Shown one piece after another: positions 1 through 8,563 of a DNA stretch of 64,000 nt. A model generated the notes under the pieces. The model was not told the origin of the DNA. It saw only the letters and a program-made list of their open reading frames with translations, and ran no database searches. The DNA is taken from assembly GCA_963780175.1 (NCBI GenBank), contig CAWAAT010000008.1, positions 1 through 64,000 on the forward strand. Reading direction: 5' to 3'. This stretch comes from Brooklawnia sp963780175. Its GTDB lineage: Bacteria > Actinomycetota > Actinomycetes > Propionibacteriales > Propionibacteriaceae. Within the stretch, counting starts at the first letter, position 1; the number at the start of each line of letters is the position of its first letter. The translations under genes and the position numbers were made by a program.

Positions 1-363
1 GTAGCCCGAGCACCCCAGGTTGATGTCGTTGGCGCCGCAGTCGGGACGCAGCCCCAGCGCGGCGTGCACCAGAGCGGCGGTCACCGGCATGATGAAATCG
101 TTGCCCTGGGTGCACATGATGAGGTGGTCGATCCTGGCCAGGTCGACGCCGTGCTCGGCCACAAGCCGTTGAGCAGCCGCGATACCGAGGTGCGAGACGA
201 ACTCGTCCTTGCCGGTGACGTGTCGGCGGTTGATCCCGGTCTTCTTGGCGATCTTTTCGGCGCTCCACTCCGGGAACTCCGCGGCCAGGTAGGCGTTGTC
301 CTCGTAGCCCTCGGGAAGGGCGTACGAGATCGCCTTGATCCGCGCGTAAGGGGTGGTCACCAT
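1..363 (-). CDS. Ketoacyl-ACP synthase III-like protein (partial, runs off window)
   Basis: The 121 visible residues are the N-terminal half of a KAS III (FabH-type) thiolase-fold enzyme. Such enzymes condense an acyl-CoA starter with malonyl-ACP. The frame is intact from the ATG at 363 and includes the substrate-loop region and the active-site cysteine at residue 118 in LGCSGY, just before the window edge. The start overlaps the stop of the upstream KAS III gene by 7 bases, so the two are translationally coupled. The LGCSGY form, rather than the AACAGF seen in housekeeping FabH, suggests a specialised KAS III making an acyl group for glycan decoration; that role is inferred from the neighbourhood. 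Confidence 0.8.
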   Translation of the reverse strand, partial: MVTTPYARIKAISYALPEGYEDNAYLAAEFPEWSAEKIAKKTGINRRHVTGKDEFVSHLGIAAAQRLVAEHGVDLARIDHLIMCTQGNDFIMPVTAALVHAALGLRPDCGANDINLGCSGY

Positions 364-1362
364 GTCAGCGTCGCTCCTGCCCAAGACAGTCCCACTCCGA
401 AACCGGCGATCATCACCTTGTCGCCGGCGTGCAGCCGTCCGGCCTCCACGGCCTCCGACAGAGCCAGCGGAATGGTCGACGGGCCGGTGTTGCCGACCCC
501 CTCCATCTCGAGCCAACACTTCTCGACCGGGATGCGCAGCTTCTTGCGCAGGTAGTTGATCATGAACGCGTTCGCCTGGTGGAAGACGAACAGGTCAACG
601 TCATCGAGCGTCCAGCCGACCCTGTCTAGGGTGTCTCGCACCAGCGGCGGGACGACCTTGATAGTGAAACTGAACACGGACGCGCCGTCCATGTACAGAT
701 CAAAGCCCTGCGACGCCAGGCCGCGGGCCTCCACGCTGCTGTCCGGGTTGATGGTGCTGCCGTCGCGCAGGCCGCCGTTGGGCACTGGTAACTGGCCCGC
801 CCCCGTGCCGTCCGTGCCGTACACGAACTCGTGGATGCCGGGTTGCTCGGCCACCGACACCATGGACGCGGTCGCGGCGTCGCCGAAGATCGGGGCGGTC
901 GCCTTGTCGTCGGGGTTGACGACCTTTGTCAGGACGTCGGTCGTCAGCAGCAGGACGTGGTCGGCCTGCCCGCTCGCACACCAGGCCCTTCGGCCAGCCC
1001 CAGCCCGTAGACGTAACCCGAACACCCCAACCTGACGTCGACGCGCGCCGACTCGAGGTGGGCAGCCCCAGCTGGTCCTGCACGATGCAGGCGGTGGTCG
1101 GCAGCGGGAAGTCCGGCGTCTGGGTGCAGCAGATCACGTAGTCGGGGGTGGGTGCGTTGGGGTCGGCCAGCAGCTTGCCGGGCCGCCAGGGTCGCCAGGT
1201 CGCTGGAGAACTGGTCGGCAGCCGCGACGTGGACGGAATCGAACCCCACGGTCTCAGAGAGCCGTTTCAGGTCCCAGTCGGGGTGGGTCGCGCCGCGCTC
1301 CTCATGGGTGACGACTGCTCGGGCAGGTAGTGAGCCAGATGGCTGATGGTGGCCGCTCGCAT
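357..1362 (-). pseudogene. Ketoacyl-ACP synthase III-like gene, interrupted by several frameshifts
   Basis: Read across frames, this is a full-length KAS III. It begins at the ATG at 1362 with a typical HYLPE segment. An active-site Cys lies in LGCSGYVYGL, His in VFHQAN and Asn in GNTGPST, so the Cys-His-Asn triad is complete. The frame changes near 1318, 1183, 1062 and again between about 992 and 975. From about 1000 to the stop at 357 the frame is open and well conserved. The protein sequence between breaks is undamaged, which is odd for an old pseudogene, so sequencing error is possible. It is a tandem paralogue of the gene at 1-363 and overlaps it. The product would supply a beta-ketoacyl unit. 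Confidence 0.75.
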
Positions 1363-1366
1363 CGTC

Positions 1367-1486
1367 CTACACTTTCTTGGCCGGGTTGCCGAACACGGTG
1401 ACGTCTGCAGGAACTCGCCGGATCACCACGCTGCCCGCGCCAACTCGAGCCCCCTTGCCGATGCGGACTCTGGGGATGACGAGTAC
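1367..1486 (-). pseudogene. C-terminal remnant of a left-handed beta-helix (hexapeptide) acyltransferase
   Basis: A 39-codon open stretch ending at the TAG at 1367-1369 encodes the typical end of a NeuD/serine-acetyltransferase-like protein. Visible pieces are VIPRVRIGKGARVGAG, SVVIRRVPADV and VFGNPAKKV. No start or upstream coils are present. Upstream, the same DNA is read in another frame as the tail of the Wzc-like gene. This looks like a deletion or recombination scar that joined a lost acyltransferase gene to the 3' end of the Wzc gene. It sits 4 bases before the KAS III start, so the lost gene and KAS III were probably co-transcribed. Confidence 0.6.
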
Positions 1487-3012
1487 ACCCCTGCCGGGGG
1501 AATCGCCCGCACCGGAGGGATCCCACGTGGCGGGGTGTCGGTGGCGTCCTCAGGGAACTCGGGAGCCTTGCTCCAGACCAGGCTGCCGGAGTCCGTGGGC
1601 TTCTCAACGACCGCAGGCGTCTCATCGGGAGCCTTGACCGCGTCCCGGCTCGTGTAATAAGCCCCGTAGCCCCCGTAGCCCCCGTAGCCCCCGTAGCCGC
1701 CCGTGCGCGTCGATGGCACGTCGTTGAGCACCAACCCGAGCAGGGTGACCGAACCGGCCTCCAGCAGGTCCAACGCCGCTTCGAGCTGAGGACGCCTGAC
1801 CACCCCGGAGCGTGCCACGACGATCGCACCCCCGGTCTGGGCCGCCAGCACGACCGCGTCCGTGACCGGCAACAAGGGTGGGGTGTCGAACAAGATGTAG
1901 TCGTACTGGCGTTCCACGGTCGCCAGCAGGTGGGCCATCGCCTCGGAGCCCAGCAGCTCGGAGGGGTTGGGCGGCACCGTCCCCGCGGGCAACACTGCGA
2001 AATGAGAATCGACGTTGATGGTGAGGTCTTTCAGCGAGCCACGACCCGTCAGCACGTCTGACAGCCCGAGCTCACTGTCGAGCTTCATCCTCTTGGCCAC
2101 CGACGGCCGACGAAGGTCCGCGTCGATCAGGAGTACAGAATCTCCGGCCTTCGAGAGCACCCGGGCCAGGTTCACCACCGTTTCGGTCTTGCCCTCGTTG
2201 GAAAGCGACGACGTCACCACCATCGAGGGGCGACGCTCGCCACCCAGCCCGACGAACCCGACGTTGGTGCGCAGCCGGCGGTAAGCCTCCGCGTGAGCCC
2301 ACTGGGCACCGTTCGGGTCGGCGGCGCGCTCACCATAGGGCTCCGTGTGCCCGATGGACGCCAGGACCGGCGCGTCGGTGAGTTGGGCGATGTCTTCCGC
2401 CGAACGCAGCCGGGTGTCGAGCAGACTGCGAAGCAGCGCCTGCCCGAAACCGAGGAGCATGCCCAGCAGCGCCCCGAGCGCCAGGTTGTTCGCCGGACGC
2501 GGCGACGTGGGGGTCGAGGGCACCACCGCAGGGTCGATGACGCTGGCAGCCACCATTCCCGTGCCATCGGGGCCCTCAGGAGTCAGTTCGACGACCGCCT
2601 GCTGCAGGCTGGCGGCCACGGCGTTGGCGATTCTGGTGGCCAGTTCAGGGTCGCCGTCGTTGACGGCGATGTCGATGACCGACGTGGCGGTGGGCGACGA
2701 CACCGTCATCCGTTGCGCGAGTTGGGCCGGGGTCAGCTCGAGACCCAGGTCGTCGATGACGGGCTGCAACACCATCGCGGTGGTCGCCACGTTGACGTAC
2801 GACTTGACCTGCCGCTCGGCGTAGCTCGCTCCCTGCGACAGTTCACCGGCCGTGCCACCACCCTCGACGCTGAGGAAGATCGAGGACGAGGCCGTGTACG
2901 TCGGGCTCTGCAGCAGGGTGAAGCCCGCCGCGAGGCTGATGCAGAGAAGAGCAGTGCTGAGGAAGCTGCGCCAGTAGTGCCGGACGATCCTGAGGTAGTC
3001 CTGCAGCTCCAT
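1423..3012 (-). CDS. Polysaccharide copolymerase with bacterial tyrosine kinase domain (Wzc/CapAB-like)
   Basis: This 529-residue protein combines a Wzz chain-length domain with a BY-kinase. It controls polymer length at the membrane. Transmembrane segments lie at about 17-34 and 176-195, the second preceded by the Pro-rich Wzz motif. The kinase has Walker A with SNEGKT at 271-276, Walker A' LLIDADLRRPS at about 294-304 and Walker B ILFDTPP at about 373-379. A Gly-Tyr cluster at 439-453 is the likely autophosphorylation tail. The last 20 or so residues are read out of frame over an acyltransferase remnant, so the natural C-terminus may have been different. It is transcribed divergently from the SGNH hydrolase and the phosphatase fusion at 3979-5946, its likely partner. 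Confidence 0.93.
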   Translation of the reverse strand: MELQDYLRIVRHYWRSFLSTALLCISLAAGFTLLQSPTYTASSSIFLSVEGGGTAGELSQGASYAERQVKSYVNVATTAMVLQPVIDDLGLELTPAQLAQRMTVSSPTATSVIDIAVNDGDPELATRIANAVAASLQQAVVELTPEGPDGTGMVAASVIDPAVVPSTPTSPRPANNLALGALLGMLLGFGQALLRSLLDTRLRSAEDIAQLTDAPVLASIGHTEPYGERAADPNGAQWAHAEAYRRLRTNVGFVGLGGERRPSMVVTSSLSNEGKTETVVNLARVLSKAGDSVLLIDADLRRPSVAKRMKLDSELGLSDVLTGRGSLKDLTINVDSHFAVLPAGTVPPNPSELLGSEAMAHLLATVERQYDYILFDTPPLLPVTDAVVLAAQTGGAIVVARSGVVRRPQLEAALDLLEAGSVTLLGLVLNDVPSTRTGGYGGYGGYGGYGAYYTSRDAVKAPDETPAVVEKPTDSGSLVWSKAPEFPEDATDTPPRGIPPVRAIPPAGVYSSSPESASARGLELARAAW

Positions 3013-3100
3013 ATGTCATCCTTGTCAACCAGCGACCCCTCGTCCTGCTTCGGGAGTCTTCAACCGATACGTTGGTGGGACGCGCTATCATCCTCGGGCC

Positions 3101-3129
3101 TAGAATACGGCGTGGTTACGCCAGTAACC
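3101..3129 (+). promoter_or_regulatory. Candidate promoter element and palindromic operator
   Basis: The divergent gap between the Wzc-like gene and the SGNH hydrolase holds a TAGAAT -10-like hexamer at 3101-3106. Eight bases further on is a perfect inverted repeat, GGTTAC-GCCA-GTAACC, at 3114-3129. A repeat just past a -10 element is a usual repressor position. No regulator is encoded nearby, so the binding protein is unknown. Confidence 0.35.
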
Positions 3130-3185
3130 TAACGACGTTGGCCACACGAATGGCAACTGACCCCTGCGAACACGGAAGTGAGGCC

Positions 3186-3962
3186 ATGCGACTCCCTCGC
3201 GACACGACGCGTCTCAGCATCGTCGGACTGGTCGTCCTGGCCCTTCTGGCTGTTGGCCTGAGCGTCGCGGCGCTTCGGCAACCGGGCCGCGTGACCGCGA
3301 CGCCTGCACCCGCGCAGTCGTCAACGACCGTCCCGCCGACAGCGTCGCCGGCCACAGACTCCTCGCCAGCCCAGAGCTCCACCCCGGCCCCTTCCTCGGC
3401 GACCAGCAGCGCCACCCCGTCGTCGACACCCGTGACCCCCCGCACGGTCGTGATCGTGGGCGACTCGTACTCGCTCGGCGCGTCCACGCAGACGTGGGTC
3501 GGCCCGGTCGCCGAGAAGCTCGGTTGGACCACTGTGGTCAACCTGTCGTCCCCGGGACGCGGCTACCTCGCCACCCCCAGGCAGTGCGACTTCGTGCCCT
3601 GCGCCACGTTCGAAGGCACGATCCCGAAGGTGGTGGAGTCGCAGCCTGACGTTGTGGTCACCTTCGGCGGCTTCGCCGACGGCGACTTCAGCATCACCGC
3701 CCTGACTGCCGACTACTACCGGACGCTTCGCGCGTCACTGCCCGGCACCCAAATCGTCGCCCTCTCACCGGTCACCACCGAGGCGGGCCCGGCGCCCTAC
3801 TGGCTCACCTTGCACTCACAGAGCATCCGCGACGGCGTCGAGGCGGTCGGGGGCACGTTCGTCGACCTGGGCCAGCCCGGGCTCGGCAACGGCGAAGCCC
3901 TGTCGGCCGAGGCGCATGCCGCGATCGCCCAGCGGGTCATCGACCGGCTCTCGCAAGGATGA
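3186..3962 (+). CDS. Secreted or membrane-anchored SGNH/GDSL hydrolase
   Basis: The 258-residue product starts at the ATG at 3186, preceded by GGAAG at about -13. An N-terminal hydrophobic segment at about 10-28 acts as signal or anchor. A Thr/Ser/Pro/Ala-rich linker follows to about residue 83. The catalytic domain has block I GDSYSLGA with the nucleophile Ser, and a likely block III GGFADGDFS. The SGNH fold in polysaccharide loci usually adds or removes O-acetyl groups outside the cell. The substrate here is inferred to be the locus glycan. The gene lies 16 bases before the RmlC-RmlD-phosphatase fusion and is probably co-transcribed with it. A canonical catalytic Asp-x-x-His near the C-terminus is not obvious, although LSAEAHAAI could supply the His. 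Confidence 0.8.
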   Translation: MRLPRDTTRLSIVGLVVLALLAVGLSVAALRQPGRVTATPAPAQSSTTVPPTASPATDSSPAQSSTPAPSSATSSATPSSTPVTPRTVVIVGDSYSLGASTQTWVGPVAEKLGWTTVVNLSSPGRGYLATPRQCDFVPCATFEGTIPKVVESQPDVVVTFGGFADGDFSITALTADYYRTLRASLPGTQIVALSPVTTEAGPAPYWLTLHSQSIRDGVEAVGGTFVDLGQPGLGNGEALSAEAHAAIAQRVIDRLSQG

Positions 3963-3978
3963 CGCGAAGGAAGCTGCG

Positions 3979-5946
3979 ATGCGCGACCTGAAGATCGAGA
4001 CCACCGAGATCCCGGGTCTGCTGATCGTGCGTCTGGGCCTGCAGTACAACGACGACGGCTGGTTCAAGGAAGATTGGCATCGCGCCAAGATGGTCGCGCT
4101 CGGTCTGCCCGACTTCGACCCGGTGCAACGCAACATCACCCATGTCGTCGCCCGCGGCACCACGCGCGGGTTCCTCGCCGAACCGTGGGACCGGCTGGTC
4201 AGCGTCGTGCAGGGTCGGGCGATGGGCGCCTGGGTCGACCTGCGGGCCGGCGAGGGTTTCGGCCGCACCGTCACCTGCGACCTCGACCTTTCCACTGCGG
4301 TCTTCGTCCCCCGCGGAGTCGCGAACGCCCACCAGGTGCTCGAGGACGACACCACCTTCACCTACCTGCTCGAGCACCACTGGACCCCTCAGGGACGCAG
4401 CCGGGCCTCCGCCGTCAACCTGTTCGATCCCGATCTCGCCATCCCGTGGCCCATCGGACGCCATCAGGCGATCGTCGCCCATCGAGACAAGTTCCATCCC
4501 ATGCTGGCAGACGCCAAACCCGTCGCGTCTCGTCGGGCGCTGGTCGTCGGCATCGAGAGTCGGCTCGGCCGTGCCCTGGCGGCCGAACTTCCCGGCGCCG
4601 ACGGGCTGCCTACGTCCGCGTTCGACGTGGACGCGTCCGAGCCGGTCGACATCTCCGCTTATGACACGATCATCAACGCTCACGGTGACACCGGCGCAGG
4701 GTTGGCCGAGTCAACCGGGTCGCGCGAGAACTGGCGGACGGCCGCAGCCCGCGCCCACCGGCTCACCGACATCGCTCGTCGCCACCACCTGCGCTATGTG
4801 CACATCTCGACCGACTGCGTCTTCGATCGCTCCGCCCCTGAGCACTCCGAGGACGACCATCTCAGCGTGAGCGACCCGCACGCCCAGACGCTGATAGCCG
4901 GTGAACTCGTCGCCGCCGGCGTGCACCGCCACCTGATCATCCGCACCGGCTGGGTGTTCGGGCGCGACGAGGGCTTCGTCGAGCAGATGGTGACGGCCGC
5001 CCGGCGCGGCCAGCGTCCCGAAGTGGTCGGCGACCAGTACGGACGCCTCACCTTCGCAGGTCAACTGGCGGCCGGTATCACCCACCTGCTCAACGCCGGC
5101 GCCCCGGCCGGGGTCTACAACATCACCGGCGACGGGCCCGTGGTGAGCTGGGCCGAGGTGGCTCGTCGCATCTTTCAGCTCGCCGGCGCCGACCCCGGCA
5201 GGGTGCAGGCGATCGCCGGCCCCGCGTCCGGCGGCACCGAGTCGCCGGCGGACGATGGCGTGCTCAGCCTGAAGCGCATCAAGGCCAGCGGGTTCCACCC
5301 CGGCAACTCGTGGCTCGACCTCGACACGCACATACCTGGCCTGCTGGGCAGCGTCCGTCGCCCTGCCCAGGCCACCGTCAACGTCACGGCTGGCGCTGGT
5401 GAGAGCGCACCGACCTACCGGGTGCTGTTCGTCTGCACCGCGAACATCTGCCGCTCGGCCTACGCCGACGTCGTCGCGCAGCGGGACGCACCTGCGGGAG
5501 TGACGTTCAACTCCGCCGGCATCCGGGCCCTGGTCGGCGAGGGAATCGACCCCCCGATGGCTGCACTGGTTGCCGGCCGCGGCGACCCGACCGCGCACCG
5601 CGCCCGGCAACTCACCCGCGAACTGGTCGCCGCATCTGACCTGATCATCACCATGGATACCGACCACCGCCGTTACATCCTCGACGAGTGGCCGGCGTTG
5701 GGACGCAAGGCGTTCGTGATCGGTCACGTCGCCCGCGAAATGACACGACTGCCCGACGACGTCACACTCGACACGCTGGTCGAGCACCTCTGGCGGAACC
5801 GCACCGCCCAGATCAACGACGGAGTGCCTGACCCGTATCGGCGGGGGGACGCGGCGGCCGCGTCCGCGGCAGGCACGATCGACCGGCACCTGACGGCGAT
5901 CGTCAGCGGGTTCAGAGCTCTGGGTGCGCGATCTGCCGCCCCCTGA
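3979..5946 (+). CDS. Triple fusion: RmlC-like, RmlD-like and low-molecular-weight tyrosine phosphatase domains
   Basis: One uninterrupted 655-residue frame starts at the ATG at 3979, with GAAGGA upstream. Residues 1-165 resemble dTDP-4-dehydrorhamnose 3,5-epimerase (RmlC) and 186-455 resemble dTDP-4-dehydrorhamnose reductase (RmlD). Residues 480-650 form an LMW phosphatase. The phosphatase is complete: Cys486-x5-Arg492 and the acid Asp618 in DPY. The sugar domains look damaged at key sites. The RGLH catalytic His is Leu66 (RGFL). The reductase YxxxK is replaced by His301 and Leu305, and the glycine-rich loop reads GIESRLG. RmlC-RmlD fusions are known in actinobacteria; the attached phosphatase is unusual. 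The divergent Wzc-like kinase is a plausible substrate. No rmlA or rmlB lies in the window. Confidence 0.9.
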   Translation: MRDLKIETTEIPGLLIVRLGLQYNDDGWFKEDWHRAKMVALGLPDFDPVQRNITHVVARGTTRGFLAEPWDRLVSVVQGRAMGAWVDLRAGEGFGRTVTCDLDLSTAVFVPRGVANAHQVLEDDTTFTYLLEHHWTPQGRSRASAVNLFDPDLAIPWPIGRHQAIVAHRDKFHPMLADAKPVASRRALVVGIESRLGRALAAELPGADGLPTSAFDVDASEPVDISAYDTIINAHGDTGAGLAESTGSRENWRTAAARAHRLTDIARRHHLRYVHISTDCVFDRSAPEHSEDDHLSVSDPHAQTLIAGELVAAGVHRHLIIRTGWVFGRDEGFVEQMVTAARRGQRPEVVGDQYGRLTFAGQLAAGITHLLNAGAPAGVYNITGDGPVVSWAEVARRIFQLAGADPGRVQAIAGPASGGTESPADDGVLSLKRIKASGFHPGNSWLDLDTHIPGLLGSVRRPAQATVNVTAGAGESAPTYRVLFVCTANICRSAYADVVAQRDAPAGVTFNSAGIRALVGEGIDPPMAALVAGRGDPTAHRARQLTRELVAASDLIITMDTDHRRYILDEWPALGRKAFVIGHVAREMTRLPDDVTLDTLVEHLWRNRTAQINDGVPDPYRRGDAAAASAAGTIDRHLTAIVSGFRALGARSAAP

Positions 5947-6010
5947 TCGCGGCGCAGAAGGCTCAACACACCCTTGAAGCGATTTCCTGGTTGCCATGAT
6001 GAGATTTCCC

Positions 6011-6029
6011 ACCCTTGCCGGGGAAGGGT
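6011..6029 (+). promoter_or_regulatory. Short hairpin in the leader of the CapD-like gene
   Basis: ACCCTT-GCCGGGG-AAGGGT forms a perfect 6-bp stem in the 125-base gap between the phosphatase fusion and the CapD-like gene. No T-run follows, so a classical terminator is unlikely. It could be a leader structure or a weak operator. Confidence 0.25.
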
Positions 6030-6071
6030 TATCGTAAGGCAAGACACACGTTGCCGGGGGGTGCACTGTAC

Positions 6072-7979
6072 ATGTCGAAACTGCCGATCACCTACCGGCG
6101 CGCAATGGTGGCGAGCTGGGATGCGCTCAGCTGGGTGATGGCCCTCGTTCTGTTCATCACCATTCGGTACGACTTCGGGCTCTCGGACGCGCGCTGGGCT
6201 GCCATCTTGGGTTACGTGCTCGCAGCCATCGTGCTCACCGTGGCCGGCGGCTACGGATTTCACCTCTACATGGGACGCTCGCGGGTCGGCAGTTTCGACG
6301 AGGCGTCCAGTCTGGCGCTGCACGTCGCGGTCATCGCCGTGGCCCTCGGTGTGGTGTTCAGTCTTATCCCGGCTTTCCCGAACGGCGTCGGCCTGCTGGT
6401 TCCGCCCCTTGCGCTGCTGTTCATGGGTTTCGGACGCTGGCTGTACCGCGGGCTCGAGCGTGACTGGAAGCGCAACCCCCGCAACCACGCTGCCTCGACC
6501 CCGACTATCCCGGCTGCCCTGGTCTACGGGGCCGGCGAGGACGGCCACGATGTGGCTCGGCTGGTCGACCACGCCGTTGACCCCCCCTACCGCATCGTCG
6601 GGTTCATCGACGATGACGTGGCAAAGAAGTACCGGCGCATTCGCTCCTACCGGGTGCTCGGACGCGGCCCCGACGTTCCCGAGATGGCGCGCTCCACCGG
6701 CGCCCAGGTGGTCATCCTGGCGATCAGCGCAGCGTCCCGTGAACTCATCGACACCCTCGCTCAGCAGTGCCGCGACGCCGGCATGAAACTCGTCGTCGTC
6801 CCGCCGGTCAGGGAACGGATTCACCGCCAGGTGAGCCTCGGCCAGCTGCGCGAGTTCAACGTCGAAGACCTGCTGGGACGCCGCCCGATCCGCACCGACC
6901 TGAGCGAGATCTCCGACTACATCACCGGCAAGGTCGTGCTCGTCACCGGGGCCGGCGGGTCGATCGGTTCGGAACTCTCGCGTCAGGTGCACCGGTTCGC
7001 CCCCAGCAAGCTGATTCTGCTCGATCGCGACGAGTCGGCCCTGCACGCCCTGCAGTTGTCGATCTACGGGGTCGGTCTGCTCGATACCGACGACATGGTG
7101 CTGTGCGACATCCGCGACAAGGCCGCCCTGCTGCAGGTCTTCCGTCACCACAAGCCCGAGGTGGTCTTTCACGCCGCCGCCTTGAAGCACCTGCCGATGC
7201 TCGAGATGTATCCGCTCGAGGGCTGGAAGACCAACGTGCGGGGTACCCTCAACGTCCTCGACGCGGCGCACGAGACGGGCGTCGACACCCTGGTCAACAT
7301 CTCGACCGACAAGGCCGCCGACCCCACCAACGTGCTCGGGCAGACCAAGCGGATCGCCGAACGCCTGACGTCGTGGTACGCCGGGCAGTACGGCGTCCGG
7401 TACCTGTCGGTGCGCTTCGGCAACGTGCTGGGCTCGCGCGGATCGGTGCTGCACACCTTCCGCTCGCAGATCGAGCGTGGCGGCCCGGTCACCATCACCC
7501 ACCCCGACGTCACCCGCTACTTCATGACCATCCCGGAGGCGTGCGAACTCGTCCTGCAGGCTGGGGCGATCGGACGCCCACGCGACGTCATGGTGCTCGA
7601 CATGGGCGAACCGATCCGCATCGTCGACGTGGCGCGACGGCTCATCGAGGAGTCGCACCGCACCGACATCGAGATCACCTACACCGGCTTGCGGCACGGC
7701 GAGAAGCTGCACGAGGTGCTGTTCAGTGCCCTCGAGGAGGGCGAGCCGAGTGATCACGCGCTGATCAGGCGGGTCACCGTTCCCGAGATGGCACCCAGTG
7801 AGGTGCACGCGGCCAGCGTCCTCGACCAGCGGGCCGTCGAACAGGTGCTCGGGCGGCAGATGATTCGTTCGCGGGTGACCACTTCAACGCCCTGTCACCG
7901 CACCTACGACCGAACAGCGGGCCCTCAGTCGTGGGTGAGGCTACCGATCGCTTCAAGCGCATCAGTGACGTGGCAGTGA
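6072..7979 (+). CDS. Membrane-bound nucleotide-sugar epimerase/dehydratase (CapD/FlaA1/PglF family)
   Basis: This is a 635-residue polysaccharide biosynthesis protein. About four membrane segments occupy the first 125 residues. A CoA-binding-like Rossmann domain with VYGAGEDG follows at about 155-270. The catalytic SDR domain begins with VLVTGAGGSIGSELS near 295. The active-site region reads STDKAADPTNVLG-QTK: the Lys is kept and the SDR Tyr is absent, as is normal in PglF-type 4,6-dehydratases. It likely converts UDP-GlcNAc to a 4-keto-6-deoxy sugar for the first residue of the repeat unit. It overlaps the following sugar transferase by 49 bases, and its last 30 or so residues are not family-like, so the true end may lie earlier. 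Confidence 0.9.
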   Translation: MSKLPITYRRAMVASWDALSWVMALVLFITIRYDFGLSDARWAAILGYVLAAIVLTVAGGYGFHLYMGRSRVGSFDEASSLALHVAVIAVALGVVFSLIPAFPNGVGLLVPPLALLFMGFGRWLYRGLERDWKRNPRNHAASTPTIPAALVYGAGEDGHDVARLVDHAVDPPYRIVGFIDDDVAKKYRRIRSYRVLGRGPDVPEMARSTGAQVVILAISAASRELIDTLAQQCRDAGMKLVVVPPVRERIHRQVSLGQLREFNVEDLLGRRPIRTDLSEISDYITGKVVLVTGAGGSIGSELSRQVHRFAPSKLILLDRDESALHALQLSIYGVGLLDTDDMVLCDIRDKAALLQVFRHHKPEVVFHAAALKHLPMLEMYPLEGWKTNVRGTLNVLDAAHETGVDTLVNISTDKAADPTNVLGQTKRIAERLTSWYAGQYGVRYLSVRFGNVLGSRGSVLHTFRSQIERGGPVTITHPDVTRYFMTIPEACELVLQAGAIGRPRDVMVLDMGEPIRIVDVARRLIEESHRTDIEITYTGLRHGEKLHEVLFSALEEGEPSDHALIRRVTVPEMAPSEVHAASVLDQRAVEQVLGRQMIRSRVTTSTPCHRTYDRTAGPQSWVRLPIASSASVTWQ

Positions 7980-8563
7980 GCAGCATGGGACTGCTTGTCT
8001 CGGCGCCCGTCCAGTTGGGCACCGCTGTGGTGGTGCTTGTGACCATGGGTCGTCCGGTGTTGTTCCGCCAACCTCGCCCCGGTAAGGACGCCGAGGTGTT
8101 CGAGCTGGTCAAGTTTCGCACCATGCTGCTGCCGGACGCCACGCATGTTACCGATGCCGAACGCCTGACCCGGCTGGGGAAGTTCTTGCGGGCGTCGAGT
8201 CTGGACGAGCTGCCCACCTTGTGGAACGTGCTGCGCGGCGAGATGAGCCTGGTGGGCCCGCGTCCGCTGCTGGTCGAGTACTTGGAGCGATACACCCCCG
8301 AGCAGGCCCGACGCCACGAGGTGCGCCCGGGCGTCACTGGTTTGGCGCAGGTCAAGGGACGCAACGGGTTGAGCTGGGACGAAAAGCTGGCTCTCGACGT
8401 CGATTACGTCGATCGACGCTCCTTCTGGCTCGACATGCACATCTTGCTGGGAACCGTCGGCGTTGTGCTGAGGCGACGGGGGGTCAGTGCGGACGGCGAG
8501 GCGACGATGACCAGGTTCTTGGGTTCCGACAAGGCTAGTGAAGCAGCAACGGAGGAATCTTGA
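7931..8563 (+). CDS. Initiating undecaprenyl-phosphate sugar phosphotransferase (PglC-like)
   Basis: The 210-residue monotopic phosphoglycosyl transferase moves a sugar-phosphate from a UDP-sugar to undecaprenyl phosphate, the first step of repeat-unit assembly. It has one N-terminal hydrophobic re-entrant helix at about 15-40, the FRTM motif and the catalytic Asp-Glu in SSLDELPTLWN. GEMSLVGPRPLL and RPGVTGLAQVKGRN are also present. It is the short PglC form without the extra membrane helices of WcaJ. It starts at the GTG at 7931 and ends in a four-base overlap with the acetyltransferase. Gene order CapD, PglC, PglD-like matches the bacillosamine-type start of glycan synthesis. Confidence 0.93.
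   Translation: MGEATDRFKRISDVAVSSMGLLVSAPVQLGTAVVVLVTMGRPVLFRQPRPGKDAEVFELVKFRTMLLPDATHVTDAERLTRLGKFLRASSLDELPTLWNVLRGEMSLVGPRPLLVEYLERYTPEQARRHEVRPGVTGLAQVKGRNGLSWDEKLALDVDYVDRRSFWLDMHILLGTVGVVLRRRGVSADGEATMTRFLGSDKASEAATEES

Noticed and set aside
5724..7808. 694-codon open frame on the minus strand
   Set aside because: It lies antisense to the CapD-like gene, has His/Asp/Gly/Val-rich composition typical of reversed high-G+C coding DNA, and shows no domain.
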